This document shows, piece by piece, positions 1 to 5,032 of a DNA stretch of 5,032 nt (the stretch's first letter is position 1; each line of letters begins with the position of its first letter). Source of the stretch: Candidatus Egerieicola pullicola (GTDB taxonomy: Bacteria; Bacillota; Clostridia; Oscillospirales; Ruminococcaceae); NCBI GenBank assembly GCA_018712465.1, contig DVGY01000080.1, positions 1 through 5,032 of the forward strand, written 5' to 3'. The notes beneath the pieces are model-generated. The model did not search any database, was not told the DNA's origin, and saw nothing but the letters and a program-made list of their open reading frames with translations. Both the position numbers and the translations under genes were made by a program.

Positions 1-365
1 TGACCGTTTCCCCCACCCGGGAAGAGTATGTGCAGTTTTCCGACAGTTACTACAATGCGTCCCAGGTGGTAGTGGCCCGGGGCGACGACACCACCTTTGA
101 CAGCTGCACCACCGCAGAAGAAGTGGAAGAAGTCCTCAAGGGCTTGGGCTCCGATGTGACCATCGGCTGCCAGACCGGCACCACCGGCCAGTTCTATGTG
201 GACGGCGACGAAGGTTTGGGCTTTGAGGGCCTCACCGCCCAGAGCCGTGGCTACCAGAACGCTTCTCTGGCCATGCAGGACTTGATTAACGGCAACATCA
301 ACTACGTGATCGTGGACATTGCTCCGGCAGAAAAGATCACAGAAGCCATCAACGCAGTGGCATAA
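1..365 (+). CDS. Polar amino-acid ABC transporter substrate-binding protein, C-terminal part (5' truncated by window)
   Basis: This is the extracellular receptor of an amino-acid importer; it binds the substrate and delivers it to the permease encoded next. The frame is open from position 3, giving 120 visible codons before TAA at 363-365, so about the N-terminal half of a typical 250-290 residue family member lies upstream; the GTG at 30 is internal, not a start. Visible family landmarks are TREEYVQFSDSYYN (visible residues 5-18), where Arg6 aligns with the substrate carboxylate-binding Arg of LAO/HisJ-type proteins; the IGCQTGTTGQFY segment, equivalent to the usual G-x-Q-x-GTTG ligand loop; and YVIVDIAPA, whose Asp105 corresponds to the Asp that binds the substrate amino group. 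The last helix (EKITEAINAVA) is typical of the family. The substrate cannot be read from this. Signal peptide and start are not in the window. The family call is secure; specificity is unknown. Confidence 0.93.
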   Translation, partial: TVSPTREEYVQFSDSYYNASQVVVARGDDTTFDSCTTAEEVEEVLKGLGSDVTIGCQTGTTGQFYVDGDEGLGFEGLTAQSRGYQNASLAMQDLINGNINYVIVDIAPAEKITEAINAVA

Positions 366-383
366 ATCACACTTTGGCATAGG

Positions 384-422
384 CAATAACCTCACCTTTT
401 CCCGGTGGGGCTATTGTTTTGT
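384..422 (+). terminator. Intrinsic terminator/attenuator between binding-protein and permease genes
   Basis: A 13-position stem pairs 384-396 with 404-416 around a 7-nt TTTTCCC loop, with one A-C mismatch (389/411) and one G-U pair (392/408), followed by TTTTGT at 417-422. It begins 19 nt after the binding-protein stop codon, and no convincing promoter lies between it and the permease. It therefore probably acts as a partial terminator or 3'-end stabiliser that raises binding-protein expression relative to the membrane and ATPase subunits. Confidence 0.82.
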
Positions 423-433
423 AACCGTGAACT

Positions 434-438
434 AAGGA
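434..438 (+). promoter_or_regulatory. Ribosome binding site deciding the permease start
   Basis: AAGGA lies 9 nt before ATG 448 but only 3 nt before the in-frame GTG at 442. The spacing favours ATG 448, two codons inside the longest open frame. Confidence 0.65.
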
Positions 439-447
439 TGGGTGCAA

Positions 448-1164
448 ATGGGTGACTTTGGCAGAAAGGTAGACCAGTTCCTGGATGTGTTCTTCAATAA
501 AGGCGGCATGGATTCCGTCCTCCAGGGACTGCAAAACACCTTGATTATCGCCGTAAGCGGCTTGATTATCGGCGTAATCATCGGCATTATCATTGCAATG
601 GTGCGGGTGCTTCCCAAAACCAATCTAATCGTGAAATTCTTCAACGGCCTGTGCAGCTTTTACGTGGCCCTGTTCCGGGGCACCCCCATGGTGGTGCAGC
701 TTTTGGTGTTCTACTACGTGCTGCTGCCGATTATGGGGCTGCGGCTCAGCTCGGTGATGGTGTCCGCCGTGGTGTTCGGCATGAACTCCGGGGCCTACGT
801 TTCCGAGATTATCCGGGCCGGCATCCTGTCGGTGGACAGCGGGCAGATGGAAGGCGGCCGGGCCATCGGCTTGAGCTACTGGTCCACCATGCGGCTGATT
901 ATCATTCCCCAGGCGGTGAAAAACGTGCTGCCCACCATCGGCAACGAGTTTATCAGCCTGATTAAGGAAACCTCGGTGGTGAGCTTCGTAGGCGCTACCG
1001 ACCTGTACGTGGCCTTCAACTACATCGGCTCCAACAGCTATGAATTCATGGTGCCGTACCTGGTGATGGCGTTGATTTACATTGTGCTGGTGCTGGTCAT
1101 CAGCCTGCTGGTTCGCTTGATGGAAAGGAGTCTGAGAAAGAGTGATAAGAGTATCGGGACTTAA
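448..1164 (+). CDS. Amino-acid ABC transporter permease (HisM/GlnP type)
   Basis: This is the membrane-spanning subunit of a polar amino-acid importer, 238 residues from ATG 448, a normal length for the family. The N-terminus is soluble, then a strongly hydrophobic helix runs at about 31-52, and further membrane segments lie at about 81-97, 101-118, 175-192 and 203-224. The family signature RGTPMVVQL is at 78-86. The cytoplasmic EAA loop that docks on the ATPase is at 135-156 (EGGRAIGLSYW, ending IIIPQA); the usual E-A-A is E-G-G here, while the conserved G141 and the P-Q-A end are kept. The conserved GNEFISLIKETSVVS stretch follows at 165-179. The gene comes after the binding protein and a terminator and overlaps the ATPase gene by 23 nt. 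An in-frame GTG at 442 is an alternative start with poorer ribosome-site spacing. The permease family is clear; the transported amino acid is not. Confidence 0.95.
   Translation: MGDFGRKVDQFLDVFFNKGGMDSVLQGLQNTLIIAVSGLIIGVIIGIIIAMVRVLPKTNLIVKFFNGLCSFYVALFRGTPMVVQLLVFYYVLLPIMGLRLSSVMVSAVVFGMNSGAYVSEIIRAGILSVDSGQMEGGRAIGLSYWSTMRLIIIPQAVKNVLPTIGNEFISLIKETSVVSFVGATDLYVAFNYIGSNSYEFMVPYLVMALIYIVLVLVISLLVRLMERSLRKSDKSIGT
1125..1130 (+). promoter_or_regulatory. Ribosome binding site for the ATPase gene, inside the permease gene
   Basis: AAGGAG ends 11 nt before GTG 1142, a rather long spacing. An in-frame TGA at 1133-1135 rules out any start further upstream, and the next in-frame Met would remove Walker A, so GTG 1142 is effectively forced. 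Because the site is inside the permease coding region, ribosomes finishing the permease probably help initiation. Confidence 0.65.
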
Positions 1165-1864
1165 AAAGAGCTTTGGCTCCTTAAACGTGCTGGACGGCAT
1201 TGACATCAACATTGAAAAAGGGGAAAAGGTGGTGGTCATCGGGCCTTCCGGTTCCGGTAAAAGCACCTTTCTCCGCTGCCTGAACCTGCTGGAAACGCCT
1301 ACCGAAGGACAGATCTGGTTTGAGGATCAGTGCATCACCGACAAGAAAACCGACATCAACCTGGTGCGCCGGCACATGGGCATGGTGTTCCAGCACTTCA
1401 ACCTGTTTAACAACAAGACGGTGCTGGGAAACATTACTTTGGCTCCGGTGAAGCTGAAGATCATGACCAAGGAGCAGGCCAAGGAACGGGCCCTCCAGCT
1501 TCTGGACCGGATCGGGTTAAAGGACAAGGCGGACGCCTACCCCTCCCAGTTGTCCGGCGGACAGAAGCAGCGGATCGCCATTGTCCGCTCCCTGGCTATG
1601 GATCCCAAGGTGATGCTGTTTGACGAACCCACCTCCGCCCTAGACCCGGAAATGGTGGGGGAAGTGCTGGACCTGATGAAGGAGCTGGCAGACACCGGCA
1701 TGACCATGGTGGTGGTCACCCACGAAATGGGCTTTGCCCGGGAAGTGGGCACCCGAGTGCTGTTTATGAACGAAGGCAAAATCCAGGAAGAAAATAACCC
1801 CAAGGACTTTTTTGAACATCCCCAAAACCCTCGGTTGAAGGATTTTCTGTCCAAGGTGCTGTAA
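1142..1864 (+). CDS. Amino-acid ABC transporter ATP-binding protein (GlnQ/HisP type)
   Basis: This is the cytoplasmic ATPase that powers the importer, 240 residues, the standard size for polar amino-acid uptake ATPases. All nucleotide-binding motifs are intact: Walker A GPSGSGKST at 34-42, Q-loop Gln84 in VFQHFNLF, signature LSGGQ at 137-141 followed by KQRIAIVRSLAM, Walker B VMLFDE at 157-162, D-loop SALD at 165-168, and the switch His194 in VVTHE. The MGFAREV stretch after the His is characteristic of the GlnQ/HisP/ArtP subgroup, as is the C-terminal FFEHPQNPRLKDFL. Start is GTG, overlapping the permease gene by 23 nt in another frame, which suggests translational coupling. A strong terminator follows the TAA, so this is the last gene of the importer operon. 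Function is secure; substrate is not determined. Confidence 0.97.
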   Translation: MIRVSGLKKSFGSLNVLDGIDINIEKGEKVVVIGPSGSGKSTFLRCLNLLETPTEGQIWFEDQCITDKKTDINLVRRHMGMVFQHFNLFNNKTVLGNITLAPVKLKIMTKEQAKERALQLLDRIGLKDKADAYPSQLSGGQKQRIAIVRSLAMDPKVMLFDEPTSALDPEMVGEVLDLMKELADTGMTMVVVTHEMGFAREVGTRVLFMNEGKIQEENNPKDFFEHPQNPRLKDFLSKVL

Positions 1865-1874
1865 GAAACGCTGG

Positions 1875-1905
1875 CCGAACTGTCTCTTTGGACGGTTCGG
1901 TTTTT
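1875..1905 (+). terminator. Intrinsic terminator of the amino-acid importer operon
   Basis: A perfect 10-bp stem (one G-U pair) joins CCGAACTGTC at 1875-1884 to GACGGTTCGG at 1891-1900 over a 6-nt loop and runs straight into TTTTT at 1901-1905. A second T-rich run (CTTTTTT) follows at once. It starts 10 nt after the ATPase stop codon. Confidence 0.92.
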
Positions 1906-1933
1906 GCTTTTTTCCGGCTTTTTCCCCTTTTTC

Positions 1934-1963
1934 TTGCAAAGGGCTTGCCTGGAATGTTATACT
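1934..1963 (+). promoter_or_regulatory. SigA-type extended -10 promoter for the C39-like peptidase gene
   Basis: TTGCAA at 1934-1939 (4 of 6 matches to TTGACA) is separated by 18 nt from TATACT at 1958-1963, and a TGT at 1955-1957 supplies the extended -10 TG motif. Transcription would start near 1970, giving a leader of about 48 nt before ATG 2018. It sits downstream of the importer terminator, so the peptidase gene is probably transcribed independently. Confidence 0.7.
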
Positions 1964-2002
1964 TAGAGTAGAACCTATTGTAAAATCCCCTATTTGTCTA
2001 AG

Positions 2003-2007
2003 AAGGA
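2003..2007 (+). promoter_or_regulatory. Ribosome binding site deciding the C39-like peptidase start
   Basis: AAGGA at 2003-2007 (within AGAAGGATGG) ends 10 nt before ATG 2018. The longer in-frame alternative, TTG 1994, has no purine-rich site upstream, and its use would place this AAGGA inside the coding region. ATG 2018 is therefore preferred. Confidence 0.7.
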
Positions 2008-2017
2008 TGGCACCGGT

Positions 2018-2953
2018 ATGGAACACGCAAGGAAGAAAAAAATCAAAACATGGCAGATCGTCCTGTTGGCCGGGGCGGCTGTGGTGCTGGTGGGGGCGGT
2101 CGTCTGCCTGGTCCTTTGGCTGGGGAGGGGGGACGCTGCCCGGGACACCGCCGCCGGTGTGTCCCAAAGCGCCTCTTCCCAGTCCCAGAGCGAAACGGCG
2201 TCCTCCCAGGCAGAACCGGTTTCCCAGGCAGAACCGGCGGAGGCTGTTTCCTCCCAGGTGACCCCGGCGCCTGCCTCGGAGAGTGAAGTCTCCCCGGCGG
2301 AAAGCCCGGTCTCGGCGGCATCTCAGCCGGAACCGGACCCCGGCGTCCGCATCGGGGATTTTCCGGTGGTGTACCAGCTTCCGGAGCTGCCCACCGGCTG
2401 TGAGATCACCGCGCTGACCATGGCGCTGCAATATTACGGCCTGGACGCCGACAAAACGGAGATGGCCGCCGACTATCTCCCCACCTCCCCCTCCACCAAC
2501 CGCTATACCGGCTCCGACGGCCGGGTGTACGGCATTGACCTGGACGCCTATTTTGTGGGAAATCCCTTTGACGATTCCGGCATGATCTGCGGCCCGGCGG
2601 CCATTGTCACCGCCGCCAACGGTTTTTTGGCAGATCAGGGAAGTTCCCTGCAGGCGGCGGACCGCACCGGCGCCTCTCCGGACGCGCTGTACGCTTTGGT
2701 GGAGCAGAACACCCCGGTGGTGGTGTGGGTCACCATCGGCATGACCCCCCGGCAGCCGGCCCAGATGAGCTGGTACACCGAAACCGGGAAGTATGTGGAT
2801 TGGACCAACAACGACCACTGCGCCGTACTGGTGGGGTACACCGATTCCAGCGTTTGGATTGCCGACCCTCTGGCAGGGCTGGTGGAGTACAGCAAGACCT
2901 CCTTTGAAAGGGTGTTTGCCTCCCGGGGGAACCGGTGCGTGGTGCTGCAGTAA
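2018..2953 (+). CDS. Membrane-anchored C39-like cysteine peptidase (YvpB-type, Peptidase_C39_2)
   Basis: This is a predicted surface-exposed papain-fold cysteine peptidase, 311 residues from ATG 2018. Order of parts: basic cytoplasmic tail 1-10 (ARKKKIK), one transmembrane anchor about 12-36, a Ser/Gln/Glu/Ala/Pro-rich stalk about 40-108, and the catalytic domain from about 113 to the end. C30 is preceded by A-V-V, not a lipobox, so a membrane anchor is more likely than a lipoprotein. In the domain, YQLPELPTGCEITALTM (119-135) carries putative oxyanion Gln120 and nucleophile Cys128; NNDHCAVLVGY gives His267, and WIADP gives Asp283, completing a Cys-His-Asp triad. Extra cysteines at 191 (MICGPAA), 268 and 307 are noteworthy for an exported protein. 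The gene has its own promoter and terminator, and no ABC exporter domain is fused or adjacent, so it is not a bacteriocin-processing transporter. Family placement is by motif; the natural substrate is unknown. Confidence 0.88.
   Translation: MEHARKKKIKTWQIVLLAGAAVVLVGAVVCLVLWLGRGDAARDTAAGVSQSASSQSQSETASSQAEPVSQAEPAEAVSSQVTPAPASESEVSPAESPVSAASQPEPDPGVRIGDFPVVYQLPELPTGCEITALTMALQYYGLDADKTEMAADYLPTSPSTNRYTGSDGRVYGIDLDAYFVGNPFDDSGMICGPAAIVTAANGFLADQGSSLQAADRTGASPDALYALVEQNTPVVVWVTIGMTPRQPAQMSWYTETGKYVDWTNNDHCAVLVGYTDSSVWIADPLAGLVEYSKTSFERVFASRGNRCVVLQ
2204..2237 (+). repeat. Two-copy 18-nt direct repeat in the peptidase stalk
   Basis: The 16-nt string TCCCAGGCAGAACCGG occurs at 2204-2219 and again, identical, at 2222-2237, a period of 18 nt. 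It encodes SQAEPV-SQAEPA (residues 63-74) in the extracellular linker. Being in frame, gain or loss of a unit would change stalk length without breaking the protein. Confidence 0.9.
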
Positions 2954-2965
2954 TACAGCGGTTTG

Positions 2966-3002
2966 GCGGCGTGATTCCCCCAAACGGGAAGCGCCGCTTT
3001 TT
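2966..3002 (+). terminator. Intrinsic terminator after the C39-like peptidase gene
   Basis: A two-part hairpin: GCGGCG at 2966-2971 pairs with CGCCGC at 2992-2997 (extended by a 2972/2991 T-G pair), a GA bulge follows, then TTCCC at 2975-2979 pairs with GGGAA at 2986-2990 over a 6-nt loop. TTTTT at 2998-3002 follows. It begins 12 nt after the stop codon. Confidence 0.85.
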
Positions 3003-3052
3003 GCTGGGACAGGATGGGCCCTTTTCCACCCATCATTTTCACAAAGCACCGG

Positions 3053-3081
3053 TTGTTTTCCCAGGGGAATTGTGCTATAAT
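3053..3081 (+). promoter_or_regulatory. SigA-type extended -10 promoter for the lipoprotein/response-regulator operon
   Basis: A perfect TATAAT lies at 3076-3081 with TGC just before it (extended -10). TTGTTT at 3053-3058 is a weak -35 (3 of 6) at the ideal 17-nt spacing. Transcription would start near 3088, leaving a short leader of about 24 nt that contains little more than the ribosome site. Confidence 0.8.
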
Positions 3082-3098
3082 TTTGGGAATAGAGTCTG

Positions 3099-3106
3099 AG
3101 GAGGTG
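3099..3106 (+). promoter_or_regulatory. Consensus ribosome binding site supporting the TTG start of the lipoprotein
   Basis: AGGAGGTG at 3099-3106 is a near-perfect anti-16S match, with 7 nt between its AGGAGG core and TTG 3112. That TTG is followed at once by a coherent lipoprotein signal peptide, so the rare start codon is well supported. Confidence 0.88.
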
Positions 3107-3111
3107 CCCAC

Positions 3112-4452
3112 TTGAAACGAGCTTTGGCCTTGCTGCTGGCAGCGGCGTTGTTTTGTTTGAGCGGGTGCAGCCTGACCCCGGCGTCCATGGAATCCTTGCT
3201 GTCCCCCCCGGTGCGCACCGAGGAGCAAAGTGAAATTTACCAAGCCCTGCTGGGCAGCGTCAACGCCAACATCAGCCTGGTGTATCCCCGCAGCGGGGAG
3301 CACACCTCTGCCTTTGTGGTGGAGGACATCGACGGGGACGGGCTGGAGGACGCCTTGGTGTTTTACCGGGACCAAAGCCAAGCCACATCCACCGGTTCGG
3401 TGCGGATGAACTTTTTGGTGCAGCGGGAGGGAAACTGGGTCTCCACCCACGACATCTCCCTGCAAAACGCCACCGAAGTGGAAAAGATGCAGCTGCTCCA
3501 CCAGGACGGAACCACCTATCTGGTGGTGGGATTCAACCAGTCCAGCACCTCGGAAAAGCTGCTGAAGGTGTACACCTACTCCCAGGAGCAGGGCCCCCAG
3601 GAACGGCTCAGCGAAAACTGCTCCAACTTCACCGTCACCGATCTGGACGGAGACGGAATCCAGGATTTGTTTCTGATTTCCGCCCCGCCGGTGAGCGACA
3701 ACATGACCCGGGAGGTTACCGGGATTTTGTGGAAGCTGCAAAACGGGAAGTTTGTGGAGGATTCCACGGTGCGGATGAACTCCAGAGCCATGGAATATTT
3801 GAACATCAATTTGGGCTGGGTGGAACAGGAGGACATCCCCGCCCTCTATCTGGACAGCCAGATCGGCACCAACAGCGAGGGCACCGAAATCATCCGGTAT
3901 CAAAACGGCCAGTTGGTGGACTTGATGGTCAGCGCCAATGCCGAGGAGGACCGGGCCGCCGTGACCTACCGTCCCAGCGGGTATTCCTGTCTGGATCTAG
4001 ATCAAAACGGCTGTTACGAGATCCCCTCCCCCCAGCTGTTCCCCGGGTACACCGATCAGGACAGCACCCAGTCGTTGTTTTACATTGTCTGGTCCGTTTA
4101 CCAGCAGGGGGATTTGGTCCCCACTGCCATTACCTATACCAACTATCTGCTGAATTACCACTTTTACCTGCCGGATCCATGGGTGGGAGAGGTGAGTGCC
4201 TCCTGGGACAGCACCACCAATGAAATCACCTTTTTCCGGTATCAGGATTCCCTGCGGCAGCAGGAGCAGGTGCTGCTGAAGATTCGGGTGTTTACCCGCA
4301 GCGACTGGGAGGGCCGCAGCCCGGCCAGCCATTACGTGTACCTGGCCCAAAACGGCCAGTTGGTGTACAGCTACGAGCTGTTTGAAACAGGGAGCGGCCT
4401 GGACCTCACCGACCAGGAGGTGCAGCAGCGCTTTACGCTGATGAATAGTTAG
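3112..4452 (+). CDS. Surface lipoprotein with three FG-GAP/VCBS-type calcium-loop motifs
   Basis: This 446-residue protein is exported and lipid-anchored: KR, a hydrophobic core, then lipobox L16-S17-G18-C19, so the mature protein starts at Cys19. Three Asp-rich loops resemble the D-x-D-x-[DN]-G calcium sites of FG-GAP/VCBS beta-propeller repeats: DIDGDGLED (72-80), DLDGDGIQD (177-185) and DLDQNGCYE (295-303), about 105-118 residues apart. The first two are followed by hydrophobic strands (ALVFY, LFLIS), as in that repeat family; the third is degenerate. Aromatic and Gln-rich segments between them look like beta-strands, and no catalytic motif is visible. Start is TTG 3112, chosen for its consensus ribosome site. 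The gene is first in its transcript and is followed after 18 nt by a response regulator, so it may monitor the envelope for a two-component system (inference). The specific family is not recognised; calcium binding is likely but unproven. Confidence 0.85.
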   Translation: MKRALALLLAAALFCLSGCSLTPASMESLLSPPVRTEEQSEIYQALLGSVNANISLVYPRSGEHTSAFVVEDIDGDGLEDALVFYRDQSQATSTGSVRMNFLVQREGNWVSTHDISLQNATEVEKMQLLHQDGTTYLVVGFNQSSTSEKLLKVYTYSQEQGPQERLSENCSNFTVTDLDGDGIQDLFLISAPPVSDNMTREVTGILWKLQNGKFVEDSTVRMNSRAMEYLNINLGWVEQEDIPALYLDSQIGTNSEGTEIIRYQNGQLVDLMVSANAEEDRAAVTYRPSGYSCLDLDQNGCYEIPSPQLFPGYTDQDSTQSLFYIVWSVYQQGDLVPTAITYTNYLLNYHFYLPDPWVGEVSASWDSTTNEITFFRYQDSLRQQEQVLLKIRVFTRSDWEGRSPASHYVYLAQNGQLVYSYELFETGSGLDLTDQEVQQRFTLMNS

Positions 4453-4456
4453 ACAG

Positions 4457-4463
4457 AAAGGAG
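4457..4463 (+). promoter_or_regulatory. Ribosome binding site for the response-regulator GTG start
   Basis: AAAGGAG at 4457-4463 is 7 nt before GTG 4471, directly after the lipoprotein stop codon. No separate promoter or terminator is visible in the 18-nt gap, which supports co-transcription with the lipoprotein gene. Confidence 0.8.
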
Positions 4464-4470
4464 CGATCGC

Positions 4471-5032
4471 GTGAGACGGATTTTAGTGTGCGAAGACGAA
4501 GATTTTATCCGGGATTTTGAGGTGATTAACCTCCAGCGCAGCGGCTATACCGTGGTGGATGTGGCCAGCGGGGAAGAGGCCCTGGAGGTATTTGAAAAGG
4601 AACACGGCAACTTTGACGTGGTGCTGCTGGACATTATGATGCCCGGCATGGACGGCTTTGAGGTGTGCAAGCGCCTGCGGGCCGCCAGCTCCACCATCGG
4701 GATCATTATGCTCAGCGCCAAGACCCAGGAGATGGACAAAGTCAGCGGGCTGATGCTGGGGGCGGACGACTACATCACCAAGCCCTTTTCTCCCAGCGAA
4801 TTGCTGGCCCGGGTGGACGCGGTGTACCGCCGGGTGACCATGGTTACCAGCCAGCAGACCGTCAACCGCAACCTCACCAGCGGTCCCTTCGTCCTTTCCC
4901 CCAAAAGCCGGACCCTGACCAAAAACGGGCTGCCGGTGGATCTGACCCAGGTGGAGTTCCAGATCATGGAGCTGTTTTTGAAAAACAAGAACACCGCCTT
5001 GGCCCGGGCGGCGATTTTGGATGAAGTGTGGG
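4471..5032 (+). CDS. OmpR/PhoB-family two-component response regulator (3' truncated by window)
   Basis: This is a DNA-binding transcription factor switched by phosphorylation. It starts at GTG 4471 and stays open to the window end (187 full codons visible of an expected 225-240). The receiver domain covers about 1-120: acidic pocket E8/D9, phospho-acceptor Asp54 in VVLLDIMMPGMDGFEV, switch Ser82, and Lys104 followed by cis-Pro105 in GADDYITKPFSPSELLARV. These are all the residues needed for phosphorylation, so it should be active. A linker of about 15 residues leads to the winged-helix domain, recognisable in LTKNGLPVDLTQVEFQIMEL and AAILDEVW; the recognition helix and wing lie beyond the window. 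It is 18 nt downstream of the lipoprotein gene and presumably in its operon. A histidine kinase probably follows but cannot be seen. Its target genes are unknown. Confidence 0.95.
   Translation, partial: MRRILVCEDEDFIRDFEVINLQRSGYTVVDVASGEEALEVFEKEHGNFDVVLLDIMMPGMDGFEVCKRLRAASSTIGIIMLSAKTQEMDKVSGLMLGADDYITKPFSPSELLARVDAVYRRVTMVTSQQTVNRNLTSGPFVLSPKSRTLTKNGLPVDLTQVEFQIMELFLKNKNTALARAAILDEVW

Noticed and set aside
438..454. ATGGGTG direct repeat around the permease start
   Set aside because: Seven-nt copies at 438-444 and 448-454 are too short to be meaningful and are best explained by the ribosome site and start codon sequence.
1994..2017. TTG 1994 as the start of the C39-like peptidase
   Set aside because: It has no ribosome site upstream and would place a good AAGGA inside the gene; ATG 2018 has that site at a suitable distance.
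2036..2042. A7 run near the peptidase start as a frameshift or phase-variation site
   Set aside because: It encodes a basic Lys cluster expected before a membrane anchor. No useful product exists in the other frames.
1640..3049. 469-codon open frame on the - strand
   Set aside because: It runs antisense through two real genes, two terminators and a promoter. Its translation is His/Gly/Arg/Gln-rich with no recognisable domain, as expected for the reverse of GC-rich, codon-biased genes.
3203..3209. C7 run just after the lipobox as a phase-variation tract
   Set aside because: Runs of six C also occur at 2745-2750 and 4028-4033, so this is close to background for this GC-rich sequence, and seven is short for a contingency tract.
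2635..3903. 422-codon open frame on the - strand
   Set aside because: It is antisense to the peptidase and lipoprotein genes, whose sense frames carry clear motifs, signals and ribosome sites; the antisense product shows none.
4463..4470. GCGATCGC palindrome before the response-regulator start as an operator or HIP1-like element
   Set aside because: It is a single 8-nt occurrence filling the spacer between ribosome site and start codon, with no second copy noticed near either promoter.
4665..5024. 119-codon + strand frame inside the response regulator
   Set aside because: The response-regulator frame from 4471 has unbroken receiver and winged-helix motifs through this region; the alternative is Gln/Gly/Arg-rich shadow sequence.

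Overview
The window reads as a chromosomal segment from a low-to-moderate GC-rich Gram-positive anaerobe, most likely a gut Clostridia of the Oscillospiraceae/Ruminococcaceae kind. This is inferred from strong AAGGAG/AGGAGG ribosome sites, frequent GTG and TTG starts, SigA-type promoters with extended -10 elements, a Gram-positive style lipoprotein, and protein sequences that look clostridial. The genus cannot be fixed from sequence reading alone. All genes are on the + strand and no stretch longer than about 160 bases lacks a gene.

Positions 1-1905 hold most of a polar amino-acid ABC importer: the C-terminal half of the solute-binding protein (its start lies upstream of the window), the membrane permease, and the ATPase. 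A hairpin terminator sits between the binding-protein gene and the permease gene, which probably lets the binding protein be made in excess. Permease and ATPase genes overlap by 23 nt and are presumably translationally coupled. A second terminator closes the operon.

Positions 1934-3002 are a self-contained single-gene unit: an extended -10 promoter, a membrane-anchored C39-like (YvpB-type, Peptidase_C39_2) cysteine peptidase with a Ser/Gln/Glu/Pro-rich stalk, and a terminator.

Positions 3053-5032 begin a new operon: an extended -10 promoter with a perfect TATAAT, a TTG-initiated lipoprotein with three Asp-rich calcium-loop motifs of FG-GAP/VCBS type, and 18 nt later an OmpR/PhoB-family response regulator cut by the window end. 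A sensor histidine kinase is expected just downstream.

The most interesting feature is the last operon: a calcium-loop surface lipoprotein as the first gene of what looks like a two-component system, next to a surface-anchored protease. It could be an uncharacterised extracytoplasmic sensing module, but nothing in the window proves a functional link. The importer is ordinary. I found no mobile element, CRISPR array, tRNA or rRNA.
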